The position numbers and the translations under genes were made by a program. Under the pieces are notes generated by a model. It saw only the letters and a program-made list of their open reading frames with translations, did not search any database and was not told the DNA's origin. Positions 24,715 through 33,149 of a stretch of 64,000 bases of DNA are shown here, piece by piece; within the stretch, counting starts at the first letter, position 1, and each line of letters begins with the position of its first letter. Location: positions 1-64,000 of the forward strand of contig NZ_POQT01000024.1 of the NCBI RefSeq assembly GCF_002938435.1, in the 5' to 3' direction. The DNA comes from Blastococcus saxobsidens. Lineage in GTDB: Bacteria; Actinomycetota; Actinomycetes; Mycobacteriales; Geodermatophilaceae.

Positions 24715-25212
24715 TCAGTCGGTCGTGCCCGGTGGCGGGCCGAGGATCTCCACGCCGTGCAGCCGTGCCGTGTGGGCGAGTGCGGCTGGGTCGACCGGGC
24801 CAGGCTCGGGCAGTCGTCGGGCGCCGGCCGGGCGTCCGGCCGTGGCGGCGAACGTCTCGAACCCGCTGGGTGTGGTGATCTGCAGGGTGCGCAGCGGCTC
24901 GTCGGGGCCGACGAGGAAGGAGTGCCCCAGCCCGGCCGGCAGCAGCACGAAGTCACCCGGCCCGGCCGCCAGTCGCTGCCCGTCGCACAGGAAGGTGGCC
25001 CGCCCGCCGAGGACCAGGAACATCTCGTCCTCGACCGCGTGCCGGTGCACCGGCGGGGCGAAGCCCGGCGGGTTGAGGAACTCCACCACCGTCACCCGAC
25101 CGCCGGTGTCGGCCCCGGTGGCCTTGACGGTGACGAGGTTGCCGAGGAACCAGAGCGCCTCGCCCTCGTCGGAGTGCAGCAGACGCGGGCGGGGAGCGGT
25201 CGGAGCGGTCAT
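24715..25212 (-). CDS. Cupin-domain protein
   Basis: 165 residues with one cupin barrel. The first motif is FAPPVHRHAVEDEMFLVLGG (metal-binding His-x-His and Glu), the second LPAGLGHSFLVG (His). The fold resembles small quercetinase-like or isomerase-like cupins, but the substrate cannot be named. ATG 25212 is preceded by AAGG about 9 bases away. It is divergent from a TetR gene, and a palindrome of TetR type lies in the 57-base gap, so this cupin is probably the main target of that repressor. Confidence 0.8.
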   Translation of the reverse strand: MTAPTAPRPRLLHSDEGEALWFLGNLVTVKATGADTGGRVTVVEFLNPPGFAPPVHRHAVEDEMFLVLGGRATFLCDGQRLAAGPGDFVLLPAGLGHSFLVGPDEPLRTLQITTPSGFETFAATAGRPAGARRLPEPGPVDPAALAHTARLHGVEILGPPPGTTD

Positions 25213-25226
25213 GGCCGACACCTTTC

Positions 25227-25243
25227 GATAGACACTGTCCATC
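25227..25243. promoter_or_regulatory. Candidate TetR operator
   Basis: GATAGACA-C-TGTCCATC is a near-perfect palindrome (7 of 8 pairs) between the divergent cupin and TetR genes. It has the form of many TetR-family operators. Confidence 0.55.
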
Positions 25244-25254
25244 CGATGTGCTCG

Positions 25255-25260
25255 TAGTAT
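25255..25260 (+). promoter_or_regulatory. Candidate -10 box of the TetR gene
   Basis: TAGTAT ends 9 bases before ATG 25270, so the transcript would start near the ATG. It directly abuts an alternative GTG at 25261, arguing against that start. Confidence 0.35.
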
Positions 25261-25269
25261 GTGCGCCCG

Positions 25270-25938
25270 ATGGACGAGGTCAAGGCTTCCGGGCGCCGCC
25301 GCTACCGTTCACCGCTGCGGGAGGATGCTGCCCGTCGCACCCGGCGCGCGATCGTGGCCGCCGCATCCGATCTGTTCGTGGCCCGGGGCTACGCGGGGAC
25401 GTCGCTGGCGGCGATCGCTGACGCGGCCGGCGTGGCCCGCCCCACGGTGTTCGCCGCTTACGGCTCCAAGGCCGCGCTGCTGCGCCAGGTGCTCGACCAG
25501 GCGCTGGCCGGGGACGACGAGCCGGTCCCGGTGGCGTCCCGGCCGTGGTTCGCCCCGGTGTGGGAGGCGCGCACACCCGCCGGCGTACTGGACGCCTACG
25601 CCACCGTGTGCGCGCTGATCGGCGAGCGTGCGGCAGCGGTGTTCGAGACGGTCCGCCGGGCGGCCGACGGTGCGCCGGAGGCCGCTGAACTGTGGGCGAG
25701 CCTGCAGCAGAACCGGCTCGCCGGGGCTCGCATGGTGATCGAGCACGTCCGCCGCGTCGGTGACCTGCGGCCCGGCCTGCAGGTGGAGCAGGCCGTCGAC
25801 GTCCTGTGGATCTGGAACGACCCCGCGCACCACGCCGCGCTCGTCGACGAGCGGGGCTGGGCGCCGGAGGATTTCCGCGAGTGGTTGTCCGGACGCATGC
25901 GTGAGTCGCTGCTGCCTGCGGGCCCTGCTGCCGCCTGA
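25270..25938 (+). CDS. TetR-family transcriptional regulator
   Basis: 222 residues. The N-terminal helix-turn-helix covers about residues 18-65: ARRTRRAIVAAASDLFVARG, TSLAAIADAAGVARPTVFAAYGSK. The remainder is a helical ligand-binding domain with Trp-rich stretches (VDVLWIWNDPAHHAALV). It probably represses itself and the divergent cupin through the palindrome at 25227-25243. The inducer is unknown. Confidence 0.9.
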   Translation: MDEVKASGRRRYRSPLREDAARRTRRAIVAAASDLFVARGYAGTSLAAIADAAGVARPTVFAAYGSKAALLRQVLDQALAGDDEPVPVASRPWFAPVWEARTPAGVLDAYATVCALIGERAAAVFETVRRAADGAPEAAELWASLQQNRLAGARMVIEHVRRVGDLRPGLQVEQAVDVLWIWNDPAHHAALVDERGWAPEDFREWLSGRMRESLLPAGPAAA

Positions 25939-25983
25939 TCCGACGGGCGGAGCCGGGACGGGGCCGTGCCGACTCCGGAACGC

Positions 25984-27174
25984 TCAGGCGCGGTTGACGG
26001 CGTCGGTCAGCACGTCGAGGGTCATCTCGACCTGCCACTCGCGCGCGCCACCGGCGCGCAGCGCCCCGGCGACGGTCGCCGCCTCGCGGGGCTCCGGCGG
26101 GCTCCACGTGATCCGCCGCACCAGGTCGGGGGAGACGATGTTCTCCACCGGCACGGAGTGCTTCTCGGACAGCTCGGCGAGCCGCGCCCGCGCCGCCTGG
26201 AGGCGGGTGGCGGCGGCCGGGTCGCGGTCGGACCAGCGGTTCACCGGCGGGGGACCGTCGCCGGGCTTGCTGTGCAGCGGCAGCTCGTCCTCCGGGAGCG
26301 CCTTGCCGCGCGCGAGTGCGGTGAACCAGTGCGCCACCAGCCGGCGGTTGGCGCGGCCGCGGAACACCGGCAGCTCGAGCAGCGCCCCCTCGTTCTTCGG
26401 GTCGGCCTGCACGGCGGCGACCATCGCGGAGTCGGGGAGCACCCGTCCGGGGGCGACGTCGCGACGGCGGGCGAGCTCGTCGCGGGCCTCCCAGATGGCC
26501 CGGAGCATGCCCAGCTGGCGCCGGCTGCGCAGACCGTGCACGCCGGAGGTGCGCCGCCAGGGGTCCTGCTTCGGTGCCGGCGGGCCGGCGGCGAGGATCG
26601 CCTCGAACTCCTGCCGCGCCCACTCGGTCTTGCCCTGCTCCTCGAGGATCGCGGCGAGCGCGTCCCGTAGGTCCACGAGCACCTCGACGTCGAGGGCGGC
26701 GTAGACCAGCCACTCCTCGGGCAGCGGGCGGGTGCTCCAGTCGGCGGCGGAGTGGCCCTTCTGCAGCGAGAAGCCGAGCAGGGACTCCACCACCGCGCCC
26801 AGGCCGACCCGTGGGAGGCCGGCGAGGCGTGCGGCGAGCTCGGTGTCGAAGACCCGGGCAGGGACCAGGCCGATCTCGGCGAGGCACGGCAGGTCCTGGT
26901 TCGCCGCGTGCAGCACCCACTCGGCGTCGCCGATGGCGCCCTGGATGGCCGAGAGGTCCGGCAGCGGGACGGGGTCGACCAGCCCGGTGCCCGAGCCGGT
27001 GCGGCGCAGCTGGACCAGGTACGCCTTCTGGCCGTACCGGTAGCCGGACGCCCGCTCGGCGTCCACGGCGACGGGGCCGGTGCCGGCCCGCAGCGCCTCG
27101 GCGTACTCGACCAGCTGGGTGGAGTTCTCGATGACCGGGGGGAGCCCGTCGCGGGGGGCCAGCAGGGGAGTCAC
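25984..27174 (-). CDS. Ribonuclease D-like 3'-5' exonuclease with HRDC domain
   Basis: At least 396 residues. The DEDD exonuclease domain shows VAVDAERASGYRY (DxE), VLHAANQDLPCLAEIG, and the YAALDVEVLVDL motif of the YxxxD subtype. An HRDC domain follows around residues 215-290 (RSRRQLGMLRAIWEARDELA). It probably trims stable RNA 3' ends. Matching genes lie next to DUF3000 in mycobacteria. The start is uncertain: GTG 27174 has no ribosome site, while an in-frame CTG at 27222 has AGGTGG 7 bases upstream and would add 16 residues (STDPAPQPEDDTAPAV). Confidence 0.88.
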   Translation of the reverse strand: MTPLLAPRDGLPPVIENSTQLVEYAEALRAGTGPVAVDAERASGYRYGQKAYLVQLRRTGSGTGLVDPVPLPDLSAIQGAIGDAEWVLHAANQDLPCLAEIGLVPARVFDTELAARLAGLPRVGLGAVVESLLGFSLQKGHSAADWSTRPLPEEWLVYAALDVEVLVDLRDALAAILEEQGKTEWARQEFEAILAAGPPAPKQDPWRRTSGVHGLRSRRQLGMLRAIWEARDELARRRDVAPGRVLPDSAMVAAVQADPKNEGALLELPVFRGRANRRLVAHWFTALARGKALPEDELPLHSKPGDGPPPVNRWSDRDPAAATRLQAARARLAELSEKHSVPVENIVSPDLVRRITWSPPEPREAATVAGALRAGGAREWQVEMTLDVLTDAVNRA

Positions 27175-27357
27175 CGCCGGGGCGGTGTCGTCCTCCGGCT
27201 GCGGAGCGGGGTCGGTGCTCAGTTGCCGTCCACCTTCTTGCCGGTCCTCTTCGGTCGGTCCGCCGGCGCCCGGCCGGGTCCGCCGCGGTGCGACCGCGGG
27301 GTCCAGGAGTGAGGAGCACCGGCTCCGCGGGCAGTCGCCCGTCGTGCCGGTCCGATG

Positions 27358-27990
27358 TTAGAGAGTCTCGCTACCGACCCGGTCGGAGGGACCCAGCAGC
27401 CGCACCCCGGGCGGCGGGAGACCGGCCGCGTTGCCCAGCACCTCGAGCCACGCCAGCAGGTGCCGGTCGAGATCGGTGCCCTCGGCGGTCCACGAGGCGC
27501 GGATCTCCACGTCGACGGAGTGCTCGGGCCCGGCCAGCTCGCCGAAGCGGGTGGAGGCCGTGCGCGTGACGGTGCCGCCCACCGTGTGGTGGCCCGCCTC
27601 GGCCTCGCCGAGCGCGTCGGTCAGCCAGCTCCAGGCGACCTCGGAGAACATCGTGTCGTCGACCAGCTGCTCGTCGGTGGCCGCGGAGAGGTAGCCGACG
27701 CAGCGCATCGTGCCGTGCCAGGCCTCGTGGCCCTCCGGGTCGAAGAGCACGATGAACCGCGCGCTGGCGATCTCGCCGTCGTCCTCGTCGTCGCCGTCGG
27801 GGTCCGGCACCCGCGCGCCGATGGCGTGCGCGAACGGGGCCAGCCGCTTGGGCGCGGGGATGTGCTCCAGCTCGATCTCCGGGCGGACGCGGACGGCAGC
27901 CAGGGACTCCAGGGCCGCGCGGAAGACCGCGGGGACGTCGGCGACGTCCCCGGCGGGTTCCCCGGCATCTGCCAGGTTGCGCGGCTCCAC
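27358..27990 (-). CDS. DUF3000 family protein
   Basis: 210 residues of the actinobacterial DUF3000 family, function unknown. Conserved stretches include ALESLAAVRVRPEIELEHIP, RFIVLFDPEGHEAWHGTMRC and SEVAWSWLTDALGEAEAGHH. No membrane segments. The GTG start is 104 bases from the divergent hemE start. RNase D follows downstream on the same strand after 183 bases. The hemE/DUF3000/RNase D arrangement is conserved with mycobacteria, suggesting an old association of unknown meaning. Confidence 0.85.
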   Translation of the reverse strand: MEPRNLADAGEPAGDVADVPAVFRAALESLAAVRVRPEIELEHIPAPKRLAPFAHAIGARVPDPDGDDEDDGEIASARFIVLFDPEGHEAWHGTMRCVGYLSAATDEQLVDDTMFSEVAWSWLTDALGEAEAGHHTVGGTVTRTASTRFGELAGPEHSVDVEIRASWTAEGTDLDRHLLAWLEVLGNAAGLPPPGVRLLGPSDRVGSETL

Positions 27991-28094
27991 GAATCGCAGA
28001 GTAGGCCGGGAAACACCAGGGGCCCGCAGACGCGCCGCACGGCACCGGACGCGGCGGGCACGCGTCCTGCCGTCGTCTGGGAGGATCGACGCTC

Positions 28095-29198
28095 GTGAGT
28101 CCCGCTCCCGCGTCGGTGTCCCCGGCCGATTCCGACCTCGTCCGCGCCGCACGTGGCCTCCCGGTGAGCCGGACCCCGGTGTGGTTCATGCGCCAGGCCG
28201 GGCGCTCGCTGCCCGAGTACCGGGAGCTGCGGGCCGGCACCAAGATGCTCGAGGCCTGCCAGGACCCCGACCTGATCACCGAGATCACCCTGCAGCCGGT
28301 GCGCCGGCACGGGGTGGACGCGGCGATCTTCTTCTCCGACATCGTGCTCCCGCTGGTCGTGGCGGGCATCGACATCGAGATCAAGCCGGGCATCGGCCCG
28401 GTCATCGCCTCCCCGGTGCGCACCGTCGCCGACGTCGACGCGCTGCCCGAGCTCGACCCCGACGCCCTGGAGTTCATCCGGACGGCGGTCGGCCGGCTGG
28501 TCGCCGAGCTCGGTGCGACGCCGCTCATCGGGTTCGCCGGCGCGCCCTTCACCCTCGCCACGTACCTGATCGAGGGCGGGCCATCCAAGGAGCACGCGCG
28601 CACCAAGGCGTTCATGCACGCCGAGCCGGAGGCCTGGTCGCGGCTCCTGGAACGGCTGGCGGTCTCCTCCTCGATGTTCCTGCGCGCGCAGGTCGATGCC
28701 GGCGCCTCGGCGGTGCAGCTGTTCGACTCGTGGGCCGGGGTGCTCTCGGCCGTGGACTACGCCGAGCGGGTCCTGCCGCACTCCCGGGCGGTCTTCGACG
28801 GGCTGGGCGACCGGGACGTGCCGCGCATCCACTTCGGCGTCGGCACCGGGGAGCTGCTGCCGCTGATCGGTCAGGCCGGGGCCGACGTCGTCGGCGTCGA
28901 CTGGCGCGTGCCGCTGGACGAGGCCGCGCGGCGGGTCGGCCCCGGCTACTCCCTGCAGGGCAACCTCGACCCCGCGGTCCTGCTGGCCGACCGGGAGACC
29001 GTGGACCGCGAGGTCCGCCGCGTCGTCGAGCAGGGCCGCGCGGCACGCGGGCACGTCTTCAACCTGGGCCACGGCGTGCTCCCCGACACCGACCCCGGCG
29101 TGCTCACGCACGTCGTCGAGCTGGTGCACGAGCTCACGACCGGTCGGGCCGACCCCACCGCCCCGGCTCGGGCCCACCCCACCACCCCGGCCCGATGA
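28095..29198 (+). CDS. hemE: Uroporphyrinogen decarboxylase
   Basis: 367 residues. It converts uroporphyrinogen III to coproporphyrinogen III. Family motifs are visible: [19 protein letters not shown] (the Arg pair at the active site), [39 protein letters not shown], and [18 protein letters not shown] 28095 has GGGAGG upstream. Four bases overlap the next gene (ATGA), so it is translationally coupled to the coproporphyrinogen oxidase. Confidence 0.95.
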   Translation: MSPAPASVSPADSDLVRAARGLPVSRTPVWFMRQAGRSLPEYRELRAGTKMLEACQDPDLITEITLQPVRRHGVDAAIFFSDIVLPLVVAGIDIEIKPGIGPVIASPVRTVADVDALPELDPDALEFIRTAVGRLVAELGATPLIGFAGAPFTLATYLIEGGPSKEHARTKAFMHAEPEAWSRLLERLAVSSSMFLRAQVDAGASAVQLFDSWAGVLSAVDYAERVLPHSRAVFDGLGDRDVPRIHFGVGTGELLPLIGQAGADVVGVDWRVPLDEAARRVGPGYSLQGNLDPAVLLADRETVDREVRRVVEQGRAARGHVFNLGHGVLPDTDPGVLTHVVELVHELTTGRADPTAPARAHPTTPAR

Positions 29199-30565
29199 GC
29201 GCGCGCCGGCTGGTCGTCGTCGGGGCGGGGATCACCGGCCTCGCCGCCGCCTTCGAGTGGCGGCGCCGGCGCCCCGACGACGAGATCGTCGTCCTCGAGG
29301 CCGGCGACCGGATCGGCGGCAAGCTGCACCGCATCCGGCTGGCCGGGCACTGGTACGACACCGGTCCGGAGGCGATGCTCGCGCGGGTGCCGGAGGCCGT
29401 GGCGCTGGTCGAGGCGCTCGGCCTGGGGGACCGGCTCGTCTCCCCGGCCACCACGCAGGCCTCGGTGGTGCTGCCGGAGGGGCGCTTCCCCCTGCCGGCC
29501 GGCACCGTGCTGGGCGTCCCGGCGTCGGCAGAGGGGCTGGACGGCTTCCTGTCCCCGGACGGCGTGGCGCGGGTGCGGGCGGAGGCGGACCTCCCGCCGC
29601 TGGACCTCGACGGCGACGTCGCCGTCGGCGGTCTGCTGCGCGAGCGGCTCGGCGACGAGGTGGTCGACCGGCTGGTCGAGCCGCTCCTCGGCGGTGTCTA
29701 CGCCGGCCGGTCCGACGAGCTCTCCCTGCAGGCGACCATGCCCGCGCTGGCCGCGCAGCTGACCCGGGAGCGGTCGGTGCTCGCCGCCGCCGCTGCGGCC
29801 CGCACGGCCGGGAACCGCAGCCGGGGTGACGCCGACGGCCCGGTGTTCCGGACCGTGGACGAGGGCATCGGCTCACTGCCCGCCGCGCTCGTCGCCGCCT
29901 CGCGCGCCGACGTGCGGCTGCGCACCCCGGCCCATGCCGTGCGCCGGACCGCCACGGGTCTGGAGGTGCTGGCCGGTCCGGTGGCCGCCCCCGAGGTGCT
30001 CGTCGCCGACGCCGTCCTCGTCGCCGCCCCCGCGGGCAAGGCCGCCCGGCTGCTGCGCGACCTCGTGCCGGACGCGGTCGAGCCGCTGCAGGGCATCCCG
30101 TACGCCTCGATGGCCGTGGTGGCGATGGCCTTCCCCGCCCAGGACGTCGAGGCGGGGTCCGGGCTGCTGGTGCCCCCGGTGACCGGGCGCCTGGTCAAGG
30201 GCGTGACCGTGTCGTCGACCAAGTGGCCGCACCTGGGCGACGACGTCCTGCTGGTGCGGTCCTCGGTGGGCCGGTTCCGCGACGAGTCGGAGCTGCAGCG
30301 CACGGACGAGGACCTCGCCGCGGCCGTGGTGGCCGACGTGGCCGATCTGCTGGGGCTGTCGCGGCCGGAGCCGGTCGAGACGGCGGTCGCCCGCTGGGGC
30401 GGGGGCCTGCCGCAGTACCTGGTGGGCCACCCGGGCCGGGTGGACGCGATCCGCGGCGCGGTCAGCCGGGTGCCGGGGCTGGCGATCGCCGGAGCCGCGT
30501 TCCAGGGCGTGGGTCTGCCCGCCTGCATCCGGGACGCGCGGCACGCGGTCGACGCGCTCCTGTGA
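29195..30565 (+). CDS. cgoX: Coproporphyrinogen III oxidase (CgoX/HemY type)
   Basis: A 456-residue FAD enzyme. It begins [20 protein letters not shown] (FAD-binding) and contains [40 protein letters not shown] and [11 protein letters not shown]. The C-terminal FAD contact is [20 protein letters not shown]. With HemQ encoded nearby, the organism most likely uses the coproporphyrin-dependent route, in which this enzyme oxidises coproporphyrinogen III to coproporphyrin III. Older annotation would call it protoporphyrinogen oxidase hemG/hemY. Confidence 0.93.
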   Translation: MSARRLVVVGAGITGLAAAFEWRRRRPDDEIVVLEAGDRIGGKLHRIRLAGHWYDTGPEAMLARVPEAVALVEALGLGDRLVSPATTQASVVLPEGRFPLPAGTVLGVPASAEGLDGFLSPDGVARVRAEADLPPLDLDGDVAVGGLLRERLGDEVVDRLVEPLLGGVYAGRSDELSLQATMPALAAQLTRERSVLAAAAAARTAGNRSRGDADGPVFRTVDEGIGSLPAALVAASRADVRLRTPAHAVRRTATGLEVLAGPVAAPEVLVADAVLVAAPAGKAARLLRDLVPDAVEPLQGIPYASMAVVAMAFPAQDVEAGSGLLVPPVTGRLVKGVTVSSTKWPHLGDDVLLVRSSVGRFRDESELQRTDEDLAAAVVADVADLLGLSRPEPVETAVARWGGGLPQYLVGHPGRVDAIRGAVSRVPGLAIAGAAFQGVGLPACIRDARHAVDALL

Positions 30566-30636
30566 ACCCGGGTGGACGTGGTGACGGCCACGGTGGACCG
30601 GGGCATGCCGCGTTCCCGGTCGGCGTTGGGAGTGCT

Positions 30637-30798
30637 GTGATCACCCGGCACCACCCGCACCGCGATCCCGCCGTCCCCCTCACCGCCACCCTCCGCTGCC
30701 TGCGCCACCACGTCTGGATGGCCGCCTGCGATGACTGCCGAGCCGCGCACACGGCCCGCGTCGAGACCAGGGCGGAGCACCCGAGCCGCCCGGACTGA
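30637..30798 (+). CDS. Small Cys/His-containing hypothetical protein
   Basis: 53 residues between cgoX and hemQ. The segment [20 protein letters not shown] holds three Cys and several His that could form a small zinc or metal site. The GTG start at 30637 is my choice; there is no strong ribosome site. Its position inside the haem cluster makes it worth noting, but it may be a chance reading frame. Confidence 0.4.
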   Translation: MITRHHPHRDPAVPLTATLRCLRHHVWMAACDDCRAAHTARVETRAEHPSRPD

Positions 30799-30878
30799 TC
30801 CGCCGGCCCCCGACGTCCTCCCGCGTGAGACCGCCCACGCTTTCCGCACCGTGGCCGATAGGCGCCTCCCCGGTGCGG

Positions 30879-30884
30879 GACAAT
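30879..30884 (+). promoter_or_regulatory. Candidate -10 box of hemQ, leaderless
   Basis: GACAAT ends 6 bases before ATG 30891, with no Shine-Dalgarno sequence. Confidence 0.35.
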
Positions 30885-30890
30885 GGCGGC

Positions 30891-31601
30891 ATGAGCGAGG
30901 ACCAGCGCAGCATCGGCAAGCGGGCGAACGAGCTGAACGACACCATCCGCTACACGATGTGGTCGGTGTTCAGGCTGGCCCGGCCGCTCGCCGACGAGGG
31001 TCGGCACCAGGTGGCCGCGGAGGTCGACGAGCTGTTCGCGGAGCTCGCCGGCAAGGATGTCGTCGTCCGCGGCACCTACGACGTCGCCGGCTTCCGGGCC
31101 GACGCCGACGTCATGGTCTGGTGGCACGCCGGTACCCCGGAGGCCCTGCAGGAGGCCTACACCCGCTTCCGCCGGACGGCGCTGGGGCGCAGCCTCGACC
31201 CCGTCTGGTCGCAGATGGCGCTGCACCGGCCCGCGGAGTTCAACCGCAGCCACATCCCGGCGTTCCTGGCCGACGAGGAGCCCCGGCGCTACATCTGCGT
31301 CTACCCGTTCGTGCGCTCCTACGAGTGGTACCTGCTCCCGGACGAGGAGCGGCGGGACATGCTCAAGGAGCACGGCATGCAGGCGCGCCCCTACCCGGAC
31401 GTGCGCGCCAACACCGTGGCCGCGTTCGCGCTTGGCGACTACGAGTGGATGCTCGCCTTCGAAGCCGACGAGATGCACCGCATCGTCGACCTGATGCGCG
31501 ACCTGCGGGCCAGCCGAGCGCGGCGGCACGTCCGCGAGGAGGTGCCGTTCTACAGCGGCGTCCGCAAGCCCGTCGCCGAACTCGTGGCCGACCTCGCCTG
31601 A
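30891..31601 (+). CDS. hemQ: Coproheme decarboxylase HemQ (ChdC)
   Basis: A 236-residue chlorite-dismutase-family protein that decarboxylates coproheme to haem b, the last step of the coproporphyrin-dependent pathway. Family features are [14 protein letters not shown] near the N-terminus, [40 protein letters not shown], and the [20 protein letters not shown] segment carrying the conserved active-site Tyr region. ATG 30891 is preferred to a GTG at 30825. Encoding next to cgoX and hemE confirms the pathway assignment. A perfect hairpin terminates the transcript at 31642-31675. Confidence 0.95.
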   Translation: MSEDQRSIGKRANELNDTIRYTMWSVFRLARPLADEGRHQVAAEVDELFAELAGKDVVVRGTYDVAGFRADADVMVWWHAGTPEALQEAYTRFRRTALGRSLDPVWSQMALHRPAEFNRSHIPAFLADEEPRRYICVYPFVRSYEWYLLPDEERRDMLKEHGMQARPYPDVRANTVAAFALGDYEWMLAFEADEMHRIVDLMRDLRASRARRHVREEVPFYSGVRKPVAELVADLA

Positions 31602-31611
31602 ACCCTTCCCT

Positions 31612-31629
31612 GCTTTTCCGCGGAAAAGC
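31612..31629. repeat. Perfect 18-base palindrome
   Basis: GCTTTTCCGCGGAAAAGC is fully self-complementary, starting 10 bases after the hemQ stop and before the terminator. It is AT-richer than its surroundings. It may be a protein-binding site or a dispersed genomic element. Confidence 0.6.
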
Positions 31630-31641
31630 GGGACAACGACC

Positions 31642-31675
31642 GAGGGCGGTCACCGGTCGTTCGGTGACCGCCCTC
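31642..31675. terminator. Bidirectional terminator between hemQ and msrB
   Basis: GAGGGCGGTCACCG (31642-31655), a 6-base loop and its exact complement CGGTGACCGCCCTC (31662-31675) lie between convergent genes. Confidence 0.8.
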
Positions 31676-31694
31676 AGGCGTACGGGGGTCGAAC

Positions 31695-32114
31695 TCAGCC
31701 TTCGGTGGGCTGCAACCGGATCGAGACGCTGTTGATGCAGTAGCGGTCACCCGTGGGCGTCTGCGGGGCGTCGTCGAACAGGTGCCCCAGGTGGCTGTCG
31801 CAGGTGGCGCACAGCACCTCGGTGCGGACCATCCCGTAGCTGCGGTCCTCGCGGAGGATCACGTTGTCCTCGGCGGAGGCCTCGTAGAACGACGGCCACC
31901 CGCAGTGGGAGTCGAACTTCGTCTCCGAGCGGAACAGCTCGGCACCGCAGGCCCGGCACTCGTAGACGCCGACGGTCTTGGTGTCCACGTACTCACCGGT
32001 CCACGCACGCTCGGTGCCTGCCTGGCGGAGCACCGCGTACTCCTCCGGCGACAGCTGCGCCCGCCACTCCTCGTCGGTCTTGCTGACCCGGGGCTTCTCG
32101 GGGGAGGTCGTCAT
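31695..32114 (-). CDS. msrB: Peptide-methionine (R)-S-oxide reductase
   Basis: 139 residues. It reduces the R-epimer of methionine sulfoxide in proteins. Zinc-binding CRACG and CATCD pairs, [22 protein letters not shown], and the catalytic cysteine in [11 protein letters not shown] are all present. ATG 32114 gives the usual N-terminus ([20 protein letters not shown]); an upstream GTG at 32132 would add six residues. msrB also closes this block in mycobacteria (Rv2674). Confidence 0.95.
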   Translation of the reverse strand: MTTSPEKPRVSKTDEEWRAQLSPEEYAVLRQAGTERAWTGEYVDTKTVGVYECRACGAELFRSETKFDSHCGWPSFYEASAEDNVILREDRSYGMVRTEVLCATCDSHLGHLFDDAPQTPTGDRYCINSVSIRLQPTEG

Positions 32115-32257
32115 GCCCGGGTCAACGGTCACCGCAGGGCCGCCATTCCCCGCCGCTCACCGCCTCGCACCCGGTCGCCGGCCCGGGCAGGACGCTCGGC
32201 CACCCCCGCCGGGGGAGGCGGGGCGTCGGCACGCCGGGGGGCGGGGAGACTGGGGGA

Positions 32258-32734
32258 GTGACCTCCGCCCCGCAGCCGTCCGACGGCCTCCTGTCCGACA
32301 CCTGGTTCGTCCGGGACCTGCCCGTGCTGCGGGCGATCGCCCGGCTGGTGGACGCGCCGCAGCACGGCGGCTCCCCCTACCTGCTCGGTGCGGTCGTGCC
32401 GGCGAGCGGCCTGCCGAAGGCCGACGTGGTCACCGCCGCGAAGGCCCTGGCGACGGCGGGGTACATCGAGCCGCTCACCAACCACGCCGGCGACATCGTG
32501 CGGATCACCGGCATCTCGGCCGAGGCCCGGCGGCTGGCCGGTCTCTGGCCGACCCCGCAGGGGGAGTGGGAACGGCTGCTCGAGCAGCTGACCGCACGGG
32601 CCGAGAAGGCGCCCACCGACGTCGAGCGGCAGCGCTGGCGGGCCTTCGCCGAGGCGGCCGCAGCGGTCGGCGAGCACGACGGCGCCCTGCTCATGTCGGC
32701 GCTCATCGGCGGCTACGTGCCGCGCGCCCGGTAG
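32258..32734 (+). CDS. Hypothetical protein, possible winged-helix fold
   Basis: 158 residues. The central part (LPKADVVTAAKALATAGYIEPLTNHAGDIVRITGIS) reads like a winged-helix recognition helix and wing, with the N-terminal LPVLRAIARLVDAP as helix 1. The C-terminal helix is Ala-rich. It may bind DNA, but no family is recognised. The GTG start has GGGGGAG just upstream. It converges with the cold-shock gene across a strong hairpin. Confidence 0.65.
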   Translation: MTSAPQPSDGLLSDTWFVRDLPVLRAIARLVDAPQHGGSPYLLGAVVPASGLPKADVVTAAKALATAGYIEPLTNHAGDIVRITGISAEARRLAGLWPTPQGEWERLLEQLTARAEKAPTDVERQRWRAFAEAAAAVGEHDGALLMSALIGGYVPRAR

Positions 32735-32748
32735 CGACGCTGAAACGA

Positions 32749-32784
32749 CAGCGCCCCCACCCGGAGACCCGGGCGGGGGCGCTG
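32749..32784. terminator. Bidirectional terminator
   Basis: CAGCGCCCCC (32749-32758) pairs with GGGGGCGCTG (32775-32784), with CCCGG/CCGGG pairing inside, between the convergent hypothetical and cold-shock genes. Confidence 0.8.
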
Positions 32785-32786
32785 TG

Positions 32787-32802
32787 CTGATCAGGTGATC
32801 AG
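32787..32802. repeat. Palindrome overlapping the cold-shock gene stop
   Basis: CTGATCAGGTGATCAG has 7-base arms around GG and includes the stop codon of the cold-shock gene. It shares GATCAGGTGA with the palindrome at 19893. Confidence 0.5.
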
Positions 32803-33002
32803 AGCGGCGTGACGTTCGCAGCCTGCGGGCCCTTCTGGCCCTGCTCGATGTCGAACGCGATCCGCTGGCCTTCGTCGAGCGAGCGGTACCCGCTGGTCTG
32901 GATGGCCGAGTAGTGGACGAACACATCCGGTCCGCCGCCGTCAGGGGTGGCGAAGCCGAACCCCTTCTCCGCGTTGAACCACTTGACAGTTCCTTCGGGC
33001 AT
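32799..33002 (-). CDS. cspA: Cold-shock domain protein
   Basis: 67 residues with the full CspA fold: [19 protein letters not shown] (RNP1), DVFVHYSAI (RNP2) and [10 protein letters not shown]. It binds single-stranded RNA/DNA and acts as an RNA chaperone. The ATG lies downstream of a leader of roughly 60 bases, and a TAGGGT box on the minus strand at 33070-33075 is the likely -10. Confidence 0.95.
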   Translation of the reverse strand: MPEGTVKWFNAEKGFGFATPDGGGPDVFVHYSAIQTSGYRSLDEGQRIAFDIEQGQKGPQAANVTPL

Positions 33003-33069
33003 TGCTCGCTCCTAGCTGAGGTGGTGCATCGGGGTCCTGCCATATCGCAGGGCCTTCCCGACGCGCCCA

Positions 33070-33075
33070 ACCCTA
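33070..33075 (-). promoter_or_regulatory. Candidate -10 box of cspA
   Basis: Read on the minus strand, TAGGGT is preceded by TTGTTC about 19 bases upstream, giving a leader of about 60 bases. Confidence 0.35.
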
Positions 33076-33149
33076 GCCAAAACCGGCGAGAAGGGAACAA
33101 GGCGCCGCACAACTGTGACCTGCGGCTCACCGTCGGTGCCCTCGTGCCG

